From Candidatus Bathyarchaeota archaeon (GTDB taxonomy: Archaea; Thermoproteota; Bathyarchaeia; 40CM-2-53-6), in contig VBBD01000007.1 of NCBI GenBank assembly GCA_005882895.1, forward strand, positions 1-62,479: a stretch of 62,479 nucleotides of DNA, in the 5' to 3' direction. Under the pieces are notes generated by a model. The model did no database searches and was not told where the DNA came from. It saw only the letters and a list, made by a program, of their open reading frames with translations. The number at the start of each line of letters is the position of its first letter. Within the stretch, counting starts at the first letter, position 1. Below, in pieces: positions 18,442 to 27,954 of the stretch. Both the position numbers and the translations under genes were made by a program.

Positions 18442-20235
18442 ATGCGCTTGAAACTTCAGAACAAGCGACGCTTAGCTCTGACATTCGTCATTATCAGCTT
18501 TCTCTCACTATCTACAATAACCTTGGGACAGCCATACGGCCTTCTCAAAGCAACGGGAAGCAGTCTGGTCTCTCAACAACCCAGTTCCAGCTCTCCGATT
18601 ACAGAATTCCCTATACCTTACGCGAACCCCGGGCCGAATGCAATTGTCTCTGCCCCGAATCACATCTTCTGGTTCGTGGAATACAACACAGGCGAAATCG
18701 GCGAGTTCAACGAGACAGCAAAAACCTTCAGTCAAATTCCGATACTCGAGACAGGAGGGGCCATCCCGGCATCGTTGGCATTGGATGGTTTTGGCAGAAT
18801 CTGGTTTACTGATCAAAACAAGAATAATCCTAGTGTCTGGGTTCTCAATGCGTCCGCGTCTCCTGTAACGTTCCACCAATACTTGACGAACACGTCGAAT
18901 TCGACACCCGTCTTCGTCATCGTAGACAATAGCACCAACGACGTATGGTTCACTGACACAACCGCCAACAATATTGGAAAAATCGACCATCTGACAGGTC
19001 AAATTACAAAATTCACTCTTCCGACCTCGAACTCAGGCCCCGCTGAGCTTGCCCTCCAGAACGGTACGTCATACCTGTGGGTCACCGAAAGTTTTGCGAA
19101 CAAGGTTACCCGGTTTGATATGGCGTCTCACAATTTCCAGGAATTCACGCCCTCCGTCTCACTAGTTTCGCCGGTGGGGATCGCTGTCGACAAGAACGGG
19201 AACGTGTGGGTCTCGGAGCACGGTGCGAGTTCAATCGCGGAGTTGATCCCATCTAATTCGACCTTCAGAAAGTATCCGACCACCCAACCCTCAACCTACA
19301 AGACGACGGCTCCAGCAACAATCGCTATCGACAAGCAAGGCCGATTCTGGTTTGTCGAACACTTCGGAAACAGGGTCGGACGGCTAGACCCTGCGACCGG
19401 GATAATGGATGAGTTCGCTATTCCCACCTCGGGTCTTGCATACTCCCTCCGTAACGCACTGGACCCTAGTGGCAACTTCTGGTTCACAGAGTACACGGGG
19501 AACCAACTTGGAATGATCCCGTGGAACGCGACTTCCCCTATCGCTCCTAGCTCAATGCTAGCTCCTCTAACAATGAACGCCGGCCAAACAGTCACCTCGC
19601 AGATCTCCCTGTCAGGTACTACAGCGAGTTCCGTCACCGTCAACTTGAATGTCACAAGCACATTCACAACCTACGGCCAAACATCCGCGAGCGAGGTAGC
19701 GCTGTCAAACTACAGTCTCGTGCTCAACCCGAATCAAGCCAAGACTGTCACTCTCTCGATCACCCCGGATGGCAGCTTACCTTCCGGACTCTACACAGTG
19801 GGTATTGTCGCAACGGATGGGAAGACTTCGTCAGTTGGTGTTGTCTTTCTCCAAGTACACGGCACCTTCTCAATACTCAATCTTCTCCAAACCTACCTCC
19901 CGGCGATCCTAATCGCTGCCGCTTCGGTCTTGGTACTGACGAGCATCCTGATTAGAAGAGGGAGGGCAAGGTCGGCTCCGCTGGATTCGAACACTAAGCT
20001 TCCGCTCGGCACGATCATAGTCATCGGGACAATTCTAATCGTGCTTGCCGTACAAGCGATACCTCCTTCGACAGCCAAGTGTATAGGCCTTCCCCCGCCT
20101 CCACCGAACGGACAGCCAGCCGGGCCAGACTATATCGGGCTGGGCTTGGACATTGGATCTCTAGCCTTCTTTGTCGTGGTACTCTATTTGATACTAAAGA
20201 GCCGACGCAAGAACAAGCCTTCTAGTCCAGGGTAG
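18442..20235 (+). CDS. Secreted/anchored Vgb-like beta-propeller protein (second copy)
   Basis: IFWFVEY, IWFTDQN, VWFTDTTANNIGKID, VWVSEHG, FWFVEHFGNRVGRLD repeats; signal peptide; C-terminal TMs. Confidence 0.83.
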   Translation: MRLKLQNKRRLALTFVIISFLSLSTITLGQPYGLLKATGSSLVSQQPSSSSPITEFPIPYANPGPNAIVSAPNHIFWFVEYNTGEIGEFNETAKTFSQIPILETGGAIPASLALDGFGRIWFTDQNKNNPSVWVLNASASPVTFHQYLTNTSNSTPVFVIVDNSTNDVWFTDTTANNIGKIDHLTGQITKFTLPTSNSGPAELALQNGTSYLWVTESFANKVTRFDMASHNFQEFTPSVSLVSPVGIAVDKNGNVWVSEHGASSIAELIPSNSTFRKYPTTQPSTYKTTAPATIAIDKQGRFWFVEHFGNRVGRLDPATGIMDEFAIPTSGLAYSLRNALDPSGNFWFTEYTGNQLGMIPWNATSPIAPSSMLAPLTMNAGQTVTSQISLSGTTASSVTVNLNVTSTFTTYGQTSASEVALSNYSLVLNPNQAKTVTLSITPDGSLPSGLYTVGIVATDGKTSSVGVVFLQVHGTFSILNLLQTYLPAILIAAASVLVLTSILIRRGRARSAPLDSNTKLPLGTIIVIGTILIVLAVQAIPPSTAKCIGLPPPPPNGQPAGPDYIGLGLDIGSLAFFVVVLYLILKSRRKNKPSSPG

Positions 20236-20240
20236 CCGCG

Positions 20241-21008
20241 CTAGAGTTTCGAGTACCAGATGTAACAGATTGTTCCCAGCAAGGCAAAGGCGAGTGAGGG
20301 TCCGGCTAGGATCAATATCGATCCTAGGGAATCGCCAGCTGGGACTTGTGCAAAAGAAATGGGCGACAGTTGCCGGAACGCCTGAATAGCCCAGGTCATG
20401 GGGTTTGACGCTACTATTGGGGCTAGGACACGAGGAAACACGCTCACTGGATAGAACAATGCGCTGAGGAAGGACAGGTAGAGCTGGATTGCGCTTCTGA
20501 CGGTGACCCACATTTCTATGCTCGAAGAGAACGCGGAGATAGCCATGGAAAGTCCGACTATTCCCAGCGAGAAGAGACCTACTATCAAATAGGCTACGAA
20601 AATCTTTTGAGTAAAAAGTATCCCATAGAGGTAGCATATGACAAGGGTCCCAGGGAAGGTCGCTATCACGCTTCTAACGACTCCGCCTAAGACCCTTGAG
20701 AAAGCGAGAATCGGCCTCTGCACCGGAAGGGTCAGAAGGTACGATGTTAGGTCTTTGATGTACTTCTCACGCCATACATCTCTGCCGGACTGGAATGCGG
20801 CAACCATCGCCGTTATGAGGTTCGATCCGGGCGCGATGAAGAGGAAGTAGTTCTCGCCTTGGCCGGTAACGAGTCGGCCGAAAGTCGCGGCTGTCACAAA
20901 GAGGTCGATCGCAAAGTTTGCGAACATTATCGCGACAAGAAACGCGTCGGAGAAGAGGATCCGAACGTCTCGCTCGATGATCAGCGGGATGAGTCGCGTA
21001 TTGCTCAA
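20241..21008 (-). CDS. ABC-2 type transporter permease
   Basis: FYPVSVFPRVLAPIVASNPMTWAIQAFRQ typical ABC-2 C-terminus. Confidence 0.82.
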   Translation of the reverse strand: MSNTRLIPLIIERDVRILFSDAFLVAIMFANFAIDLFVTAATFGRLVTGQGENYFLFIAPGSNLITAMVAAFQSGRDVWREKYIKDLTSYLLTLPVQRPILAFSRVLGGVVRSVIATFPGTLVICYLYGILFTQKIFVAYLIVGLFSLGIVGLSMAISAFSSSIEMWVTVRSAIQLYLSFLSALFYPVSVFPRVLAPIVASNPMTWAIQAFRQLSPISFAQVPAGDSLGSILILAGPSLAFALLGTICYIWYSKL

Positions 21009-21817
21009 CCGTAGATTCCTCCTTCCAGACGGCGGAAATAGAACGCGGCGCCCAACCCAAGGAAGATTACGACGAACGCTACCAGCCCCGCGATCGCGGG
21101 AATGTCCAGAGTGAACCCGACAAGAGAATTACGCGCAGTGTCAGCGGCAAACGAAACCGGCGAGAAAGGGGCGAACAACGAGACATAGAACGGCATGAAA
21201 GCGATTGGGTAGAGAGCCGTGCTTCCCCTCGACACTGCGAGCTCAAGGAGGGCAAGAACCACGTCAAATCTGTTAGCGCTCTTCACGCTCACGGCCACGG
21301 TTATCGACATGCCAGTAACGCCGAAGGCCAGGAGGAAGAGCGATACGAGAGCTGTTAGGATCGAGAGCGGTTGGTTGAACCCCCAAACGAAGGCGACGAT
21401 GACAAACATTGGTATGGTGTAGATTATGGCTCTCATCGCTCCGCCGAGCGCTCTTCCAATGATGAACTGCCGTCTTGCGATTGGAAGCGTTAGCAGATAA
21501 TCGAGTACTCCCTCTTCCGCTTCTTCGAAGATGTCGTAGCCGATGACAAACGAGATGGAAGCGATCGTCGCTACTACGCTCCCAACGGCGTAGTACTCGA
21601 AGAAATTGAGCCCCGGAATATGGATGAGTCCGCTAATGAGGAACGCAAAGACAAAGAGCTGTATGATGAAGGCCAGACTTCGGGTTATGATGATCCAAGG
21701 GGTCCTGAAGAGGACCGATACATCTCTGAGAGCCATCTGAAGGATGAGATGCGTGGGTGATTCTGCGGCTATGGTTGTCTTACTCGAGCCGTTGGCCGGT
21801 GTATGTGAGGAAGACAT
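21005..21817 (-). CDS. ABC-2 type transporter permease
   Basis: Multi-TM, EEAEEGVLDYLLTLPIARRQFIIGRALGG; operon with neighbour. Confidence 0.82.
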   Translation of the reverse strand: MSSSHTPANGSSKTTIAAESPTHLILQMALRDVSVLFRTPWIIITRSLAFIIQLFVFAFLISGLIHIPGLNFFEYYAVGSVVATIASISFVIGYDIFEEAEEGVLDYLLTLPIARRQFIIGRALGGAMRAIIYTIPMFVIVAFVWGFNQPLSILTALVSLFLLAFGVTGMSITVAVSVKSANRFDVVLALLELAVSRGSTALYPIAFMPFYVSLFAPFSPVSFAADTARNSLVGFTLDIPAIAGLVAFVVIFLGLGAAFYFRRLEGGIYG

Positions 21818-22715
21818 CTTCCAGACTGACCTCCTTCAGTTTGACGCTTTCGATCTTGAACCCTTGAGTGCTCAGGGTGTCGACTATCTTTGGAAGAAGA
21901 AGTGTGCCTGAGTTAAGGAAGACCAGGATCCTGTTGTCCTGTTTCTTGACATCATGTACCTCTGGGAACTTGGTCAACATGTCGGGTCTGAATTCGGATC
22001 CATCGTTCAGTGTAAGCTCTAACACTTCTCCGCCCTTTACGGTTCCCTTCAACTGTTCCGGGGTTTCACTGGCAACCAGCTTGCCCTTGTTGACTATCGC
22101 AACTCTCTCGGAGAGACGCTCAGCCTCGTCCATCATGTTCGTGGCTACAATGACGGTCGAGCCCTCGTCCCTCAGTTGGCGTATCATCTTCCAGACCAAC
22201 AATCTGCTCGGGACGTCGAGGAAGGCGGTAGGTTCGTCGAAGACCGCTATGCTCGGCCGCTGAACCAGTATCTTCGCATCCTCCACTTTCTTCTTCATAC
22301 CTCCACTCATCAGCCAGGTCCGCTTCTTACGTGCCTCCCAAAGGTCGAGAGCTTTCAGGACGTCTTCCACGCGACGTCGGCGCTCGTCTTTGTCAAAGGT
22401 CGTGGTCATCTTGAGGTGCCAGTTCAACACCTCGAACCCACTCAGGATTCCGTCCACCCGTGGATCCTGGAAAGCGATTCCGATAAGTCTCCTAACCTCG
22501 TTAGGCTGCTTCACAACATCAAAACCGTTGACTGTTATCGTCCCGCTCGTGGGGCGATAGACCGTTCCCATCATAAGCATCAGAGTGGTCTTTCCAGCAC
22601 CGTTCGGACCGAGAAGCCCTAGAATCTCTCCATCCTTGATTGTAATGGAGAAGTCTTTGACAGCGTCAAGATCGCCAAATCGTTTTCCAGTTCTCTCAAA
22701 CGTTATCATTGACAA
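21780..22715 (-). CDS. ABC transporter ATP-binding protein
   Basis: GLLGPNGAGKTTLMLMMGT Walker A; LMSGGMKKKVEDAKILVQRPSIAVFDEPTAFLD. Confidence 0.94.
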   Translation of the reverse strand: MSMITFERTGKRFGDLDAVKDFSITIKDGEILGLLGPNGAGKTTLMLMMGTVYRPTSGTITVNGFDVVKQPNEVRRLIGIAFQDPRVDGILSGFEVLNWHLKMTTTFDKDERRRRVEDVLKALDLWEARKKRTWLMSGGMKKKVEDAKILVQRPSIAVFDEPTAFLDVPSRLLVWKMIRQLRDEGSTVIVATNMMDEAERLSERVAIVNKGKLVASETPEQLKGTVKGGEVLELTLNDGSEFRPDMLTKFPEVHDVKKQDNRILVFLNSGTLLLPKIVDTLSTQGFKIESVKLKEVSLEDVFLTYTGQRLE

Positions 22716-22847
22716 TTAATCCTGGATTGTGAGATCGCAGGGAACACCTGTATGCAGTTCGCTCAGCGAATCGGAGCGAAGCCGGATAAAAACCCGCGAC
22801 CCGTCTACGCACGCTTTTGAAGAGGCCCAGAGCAAGGCCCTTCCAAG

Positions 22848-23420
22848 ATGGACTTCGCGAGAACGGTTCTAACCCGTAAAATGATCCGAGCCTTCAAACC
22901 AGACCCCGTGCCCAAAGACAAGATAGAGCGGATTCTCTCCATCGCCCAACACTATCCCAGTGCCGGATACAGCCAGGAGGTCGCGTTCATCGTCGTCACC
23001 GACAAAGAGAGACGAAAGAGGATAAGGGAGCTAAGGGATCTGAGAAGCGACGCCCCTGTCCTATTGATACCATGCGTCAGCGAGAAGGTGGTCCATGATC
23101 GCTATCATGAACCTGACAAGATCCGCTCGGGAGGAAGAGAAATCGACTGGCCTGTCCCGTTCTGGTACTTCGACGTCGGATGCAGTTGTATGCTAGTATT
23201 CCTGGCAGCCGTAAACGAGGGGCTTGCAGCGTCTTTCGCCGGCAGCGTTGGAATCTTCAAACCTGGAATTCTGAGAAAGGAGCTTGGGATTCCAGAGCAT
23301 TATGAGCCTGTCGGTGTTCTATCGCTGGGTTACCCAGATCATACTAGTGACGTTCCTTCGCCATCGCTGAAACGTGGAAGGCGACCCTTCAGGGATTTTG
23401 TCCACGACGACAAGTGGTGA
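22848..23420 (+). CDS. Nitroreductase family protein
   Basis: RKMIRAFKPDPVPKDKIERILSIAQHYPSAGYSQ...LGIPEHYEPVGVLSLGYPD. Confidence 0.88.
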   Translation: MDFARTVLTRKMIRAFKPDPVPKDKIERILSIAQHYPSAGYSQEVAFIVVTDKERRKRIRELRDLRSDAPVLLIPCVSEKVVHDRYHEPDKIRSGGREIDWPVPFWYFDVGCSCMLVFLAAVNEGLAASFAGSVGIFKPGILRKELGIPEHYEPVGVLSLGYPDHTSDVPSPSLKRGRRPFRDFVHDDKW

Positions 23421-23463
23421 TTGCAGAACTCAAGTGTCGACGCGAACCGATACTTTGCGTCGA

Positions 23464-23952
23464 CTAATTTACGTCTAGTTCTGCTTTTTCGAAGACATAG
23501 ATCGTCGTAAAGATGGGTTCATAGATTTGGAATTTACCTGTTGTTGTCGCCTGGAACCTGACTGACTTGGTCTCGCCAATGTGAGCAATTATTCCGTTAG
23601 GCGTGTAAAACTGAACAGCTAACCCGTGGGCTTGTGTAGAATCATTGTTGATGATGCGCAAGACAACGACCTCCCCTTTCTGAACACTCATGACAGGAAG
23701 TGATTGATGAACACTGTCGTTGTATCCGATTGAACCAGCCACGATTGTGAAACAATGAGTGTTCCCGGCAGTGACGCACGGTGTGATGGCGGTTGAAGGA
23801 ATATAGATTACAAAGAAGTAGGTCGCGACGGACGATACGACCATTATGATCACAACTATGATCGCCACTATGTTAGCAAGGGTACTCTTGTCAAGTCGAA
23901 GCGTAAATGTTTGCCTCTGAGATGCATCTGCCCGAGTTTGCAGATCCGCCAA
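23464..23952 (-). CDS. Divergent cupredoxin-like membrane protein (copy C), copper ligand loop apparently lost
   Basis: Same architecture as copies A/B (YNDSVHQSLPVMSVQKGEVVVLRIINNDSTQAHGLAVQFY) but the ligand loop reads FQIYEPIFTTIYVFEKAELDVN. Confidence 0.75.
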   Translation of the reverse strand: MADLQTRADASQRQTFTLRLDKSTLANIVAIIVVIIMVVSSVATYFFVIYIPSTAITPCVTAGNTHCFTIVAGSIGYNDSVHQSLPVMSVQKGEVVVLRIINNDSTQAHGLAVQFYTPNGIIAHIGETKSVRFQATTTGKFQIYEPIFTTIYVFEKAELDVN

Positions 23953-23976
23953 GGGGTAGTTACGATTTAAGAGCTA

Positions 23977-23993
23977 TGGCTCAACATGCGAAC
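23977..23993 (-). promoter_or_regulatory. Motif copy 3: GTTCGCATGTTGAGCCA upstream of cupredoxin C
   Basis: Shared motif, followed by TAGCTCTTAAAT (TATA-like). Confidence 0.6.
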
Positions 23994-24073
23994 CGTTCTT
24001 GACAAATCTTCTGGGTCGCATTGCAGCTGGCACGCTTATGCTCAATCAGAATTGCGAGCATCCCTTCGACAGG

Positions 24074-24841
24074 TTAGGATTGGAGCAGTGAGTCCACGGA
24101 CCGATTAAGGTTAGTGTTTCGCAAATCGTAGTATAGTCTTCTGTTCGTTTTTCCTTTGTTCTCCAGCTTCAGCAGTTGGATCTGTCCGATCTCTTTGAGA
24201 TGGGACACGTGTAGTCCTCCGTCGGCTTGTCGGTCTATGCCTTCGATTTCGACGATTCTAAGCTGGGCTTCAGCTGGTGGTGCGGCTTCTGCAAGTTTCA
24301 CCATGTCCGGGAGCTTGAGGGCTTCTTCCCGTTTCAAAAAGTACGTTTTGATCGGCGCATCTTTTCTGATCAATTCATTCGCTTCTGCAACGTATCCTTC
24401 GATCTGGGTCCGGTCGAACGATTCCAAGTTGAAGTCCATTCTAGACCGGTCCACGTCGATCTGATTCCCTGTTATTCGGCAGTTGGCCCTCGAATAGAAC
24501 AGGGAGCTGAGAAGGTGGCCGGCCGTATGCATCTTCATCAGTGTATGTCGTCTTTCCCAATCGACCTGTCCCGTCACTTTGTCTCCGACCTTCAAAGATG
24601 CGGGGGATTCCAGCGTGTGAAGTATGTTGTCGTCAGCTTTTGTCGTCTCTTGGACCTTTGACGCGTTTAGGGTCCCGGTGTCGCAAGCTACACCGCCACC
24701 TCGTGGGTAGAAGAGTGTCTGGTCCAGAACAACCCCCTGCCCCTCGACCGAAACTACCTTCCCGATGAAGTCATTGGAATACGGCTCTTCCCAGTATAGC
24801 TTCCTCGTAATGGATAATCTCCCCAAACTACTATCGTACAA
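24074..24841 (-). CDS. alaX: Alanyl-tRNA editing protein (AlaX family)
   Basis: VVLDQTLFYPRGGGVACDTG; MHTAGHLLSSLFY; DGGLHVSHLKEIGQ. Confidence 0.88.
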   Translation of the reverse strand: MYDSSLGRLSITRKLYWEEPYSNDFIGKVVSVEGQGVVLDQTLFYPRGGGVACDTGTLNASKVQETTKADDNILHTLESPASLKVGDKVTGQVDWERRHTLMKMHTAGHLLSSLFYSRANCRITGNQIDVDRSRMDFNLESFDRTQIEGYVAEANELIRKDAPIKTYFLKREEALKLPDMVKLAEAAPPAEAQLRIVEIEGIDRQADGGLHVSHLKEIGQIQLLKLENKGKTNRRLYYDLRNTNLNRSVDSLLQS

Positions 24842-25658
24842 CAGATGGCCTTACGATTACTGCCTCTTTCGTACTCTTCGACTGGTTGTATACTTCCTGG
24901 GCTTCCCTTACAGTCGCGCCTCCGTGCACTATCTCTCGAATTGCTCTGATCATTGGCACCGGGTGATCGGACTGCCAGATGTTCCGACCCATGTCAACTC
25001 CTACGGCTCCCTCTTGAATCGCGTCGTAGGCGAGTTGAAACGCGTCCAGCTCTGTCTCCAGCTTGGGTCCTCCAGCGACAACCAAAGGCACTGGACAGCC
25101 CTTGACAACTTTTCCAAAATCCTCGCAATAGTAGGTCTTGACAAAATGGGCACCCAGCTCTGCGGCGATTCTACAAGCCAGTGCAAGATAGCGCGCGTCT
25201 CGTTTCTCCAGCTCCTTGCCCACCGCCGTAACGGCGAGAACCGGAATACCATGTTCCTCGCCCTCATTCACAAGCCTGCCAAGGTTCGTCAAGGTCTGAT
25301 GCTCGTGAGCAGACCCCACAAAGATCGAAAGGGCCATCGCCGCAACGTTCAGCCGAACAGCATCGCTCACAGAGGTTGTGATAGCTTCGTTAGTCAGAGA
25401 ATCCCCAATAATGCTAGCTCCACCTGAAACCCGGAGCAAAATAGGCACGTTGGATCTCGGGTCAATAGATGTCCGGAGTACTCCACGGGTGCACATTATC
25501 CCGTCCGAGTACGCGAGGAGAGGCTCGATCGTTTTCCGAGGCTCTTCCAGCTTGTGCGTGGGACCCATGAAGTAGCCATGGTCCACCGCAAGCATTACAG
25601 TTCTTCCCGTTTCAGGTTTGATTATTCTTGAAAGCCGGTTTTTCATTCCCCAGTCCAC
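24831..25658 (-). CDS. Class I aldolase (DhnA/LsrF/ADH-synthase family)
   Basis: MLAVDHGYFMGP; FVKTYYCEDFGKVV; PLVVAGGPK; GAVGVDMGRNIWQ. Confidence 0.88.
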   Translation of the reverse strand: MDWGMKNRLSRIIKPETGRTVMLAVDHGYFMGPTHKLEEPRKTIEPLLAYSDGIMCTRGVLRTSIDPRSNVPILLRVSGGASIIGDSLTNEAITTSVSDAVRLNVAAMALSIFVGSAHEHQTLTNLGRLVNEGEEHGIPVLAVTAVGKELEKRDARYLALACRIAAELGAHFVKTYYCEDFGKVVKGCPVPLVVAGGPKLETELDAFQLAYDAIQEGAVGVDMGRNIWQSDHPVPMIRAIREIVHGGATVREAQEVYNQSKSTKEAVIVRPSVVR

Positions 25659-25897
25659 GATACGTCAGCTCAAACGGTGTTGGGACAACAATAGAATATT
25701 ACAGTTTCTCCCCGGAGGCGTCTGAGATTCCGATCTCGACAGCAGTCTCGGAATGGCTGTGAAATCCTCAAGGAATAATCTTCGAGCAGAGTCAAGAACT
25801 CGATACCTCAAGCGATGGCCGCGAGCTACTAAATCCCTATATCACAACGGGGCTGCGCATCTCGTCAACGAACAGGCTGCTTGCAAGAGGCTTGTAG

Positions 25898-26731
25898 ATG
25901 ATTCGACAAGGCTGGCCATACTTCGACGGATGGCCCTTCCCAGAAAGATGGGTTCACTTAGATGGGCTCGCAATCCACTACGTGGACGAGGGCTCCGGTG
26001 CTCGTCCAGTTGTGATGGTTCACGGCAACCCAGCTTGGTCCTATATGTGGAGGCGCCTCGTCCCAGCGATTACCGGCTCCGGTCATCGAGCTCTCGCATT
26101 TGATTTAATGGGCTTCGGAAAGTCAGACAAGCCAAACCCAGACCTCCATGATTTTCCGCATCACGCAAGGATAGTATCTGGTTACATCGAATCTCTAGGG
26201 CTCAGGAACCTGATCCTGATACTGCACGACTGGGGAGGACCCCTAGCCATGCAGTATGTGATACGACACCCGCAAAACGTCGCCGGCCTAGTTATCATGA
26301 ACACTTTCCTCACACCGGACTATCGTCTTCCTCCTCAAGTAGCCGCAAAAATAACTCCCGCGATTATCAAGGAATCATCCCTGCATCCAGAGAACATCCC
26401 AGAGAGTGCGATGGAGGCCTACTGGGCACCTTTCCCCGATGACGAAGCGAAGAAGGCCTATCAAGCCTTCCCCAGAATGTTCCCAGATTCCCCAACACAC
26501 CCTAGCTTCAAACCAATGAAGGAGATAGAGCAGGGTCTCTCTCGGCTGAAGGTTCCAACGCTAATGATCTGGGGAACAGGAAAATCGCCGCCGACGTATG
26601 CTGAGAGAATATCCAAGATGATTCCAAACGCAAAGTTGACCCAGGTGAAGGCAGGCCACTTCGTCCCGGAGGACGCACCGGACGAAGTCGAGAAGCTCAT
26701 CCTAGGCTTCTTCTCCGATAACCTCCTCTAA
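25898..26731 (+). CDS. Alpha/beta hydrolase, haloalkane dehalogenase-like
   Basis: HGNPAWSYMWRRL oxyanion motif; LHDWGGPLAMQ nucleophile elbow; AGHFVPEDAPDEV. Confidence 0.8.
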   Translation: MIRQGWPYFDGWPFPERWVHLDGLAIHYVDEGSGARPVVMVHGNPAWSYMWRRLVPAITGSGHRALAFDLMGFGKSDKPNPDLHDFPHHARIVSGYIESLGLRNLILILHDWGGPLAMQYVIRHPQNVAGLVIMNTFLTPDYRLPPQVAAKITPAIIKESSLHPENIPESAMEAYWAPFPDDEAKKAYQAFPRMFPDSPTHPSFKPMKEIEQGLSRLKVPTLMIWGTGKSPPTYAERISKMIPNAKLTQVKAGHFVPEDAPDEVEKLILGFFSDNLL

Positions 26732-26859
26732 CAACCTAATTGAACGTCTCGACAGAGATTGCTTCCAGATTGCAAACCTACTGCCAACCTAGTAACCTCC
26801 ATCTCGTAGCCGAGAAATAAGTTAAAAGGTTCAACATAGTCACCGGTCGTCGATCCAAG

Positions 26860-27948
26860 ATGAAGAACGACGCGTTACCCATAGAAGGAATAGATTACGT
26901 CGAGCTCTACGTTGGAAACGCGAAGCAGGCAAGTTACTTTTACAAAAACGGATTCGGCTTTTCACCGGTCGCCTACAGCGGACCTGAGACAGGAGTCAAA
27001 GACAAGACATCCTATCTCATGCAGCAAGGCGACATCCGACTTCTACTAACCTCCTCTCTCATCCCCGACCATCCAATCTCTAGGTACGTAATCACACATG
27101 GAGACGGTGTAGCCGATGTTGCCATGCGAGTCAAGGATGTTGACTGGACGTACAAGGAGGCAGTTCGACGCGGAGCTAAGGGAATACAAGCACCCAAGAT
27201 ACTCAAAGACGACAATGGAACGATCCGAGGCGCAGCCATCGCAGCTTACGGTGACACGGTTCACACGTTCATAGAGCGTCACGACTATCACGGAATATTC
27301 GCGCCAGGATACGTACCTTTCCAAGGGAAAGCTGAGCCAGTCGGATTGAAACACGTAGACCATGTCGTCGCTAACGTCGAAGAAGGAAAGATGGACTACT
27401 GGGTAGAATTCTACGGCAACGTTTTCGGTTTCACCCAGCTCATCAGCTTCGACGACAAAGACATCAGCACTGAGTACTCCGCCCTTCGCTCCAAGGTCAT
27501 GCGTAACCCCACCGGGACGGTCAAGTTCCCGATCAACGAGCCGGCAGCAGGGAAGAAAAAATCGCAGATACAAGAATACCTGGACTATTTCAAAGGAGCC
27601 GGGGTCCAACACCTCGCCATCTCCACAGAGGATCTCGTGGCCACTGTCGCAAGACTGGCAGAGCGGGGCATCGAATTCCTGCGCACACCCGACAGCTACT
27701 ACGCAGAGCTTCCTAAGCGCGTCGGAGGAATCTCGGAGAGGATAGATGATCTAAAACGTCTTGGCATACTGGTGGACAAGGATGAGAAGGGCTACATGCT
27801 CCAGATATTCACCAAACCCCTCCAAGACCGGCCCACACTGTTCTTCGAGCTGATCCAGCGGAAAGGAAGCGAGTCCTTTGGAAAAGGCAACTTCAAGGCC
27901 CTCTTCCAATCGATAGAAGCCGAACAGGCGAAACGGGGAAACCTCTAG
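26860..27948 (+). CDS. hppD: 4-hydroxyphenylpyruvate dioxygenase
   Basis: GLKHVDHVVANVEEGKMDYWVEFYGNVFGF; GVQHLAISTEDL; FFELIQRKG...GNFKALFQSIE. Confidence 0.95.
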   Translation: MKNDALPIEGIDYVELYVGNAKQASYFYKNGFGFSPVAYSGPETGVKDKTSYLMQQGDIRLLLTSSLIPDHPISRYVITHGDGVADVAMRVKDVDWTYKEAVRRGAKGIQAPKILKDDNGTIRGAAIAAYGDTVHTFIERHDYHGIFAPGYVPFQGKAEPVGLKHVDHVVANVEEGKMDYWVEFYGNVFGFTQLISFDDKDISTEYSALRSKVMRNPTGTVKFPINEPAAGKKKSQIQEYLDYFKGAGVQHLAISTEDLVATVARLAERGIEFLRTPDSYYAELPKRVGGISERIDDLKRLGILVDKDEKGYMLQIFTKPLQDRPTLFFELIQRKGSESFGKGNFKALFQSIEAEQAKRGNL

Positions 27949-27954
27949 CCTCAG

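Noticed and set aside
24765-25427. 220-aa plus-strand ORF opposite AlaX/aldolase genes
   Set aside because: No domain signal; both minus-strand genes have strong family motifs.
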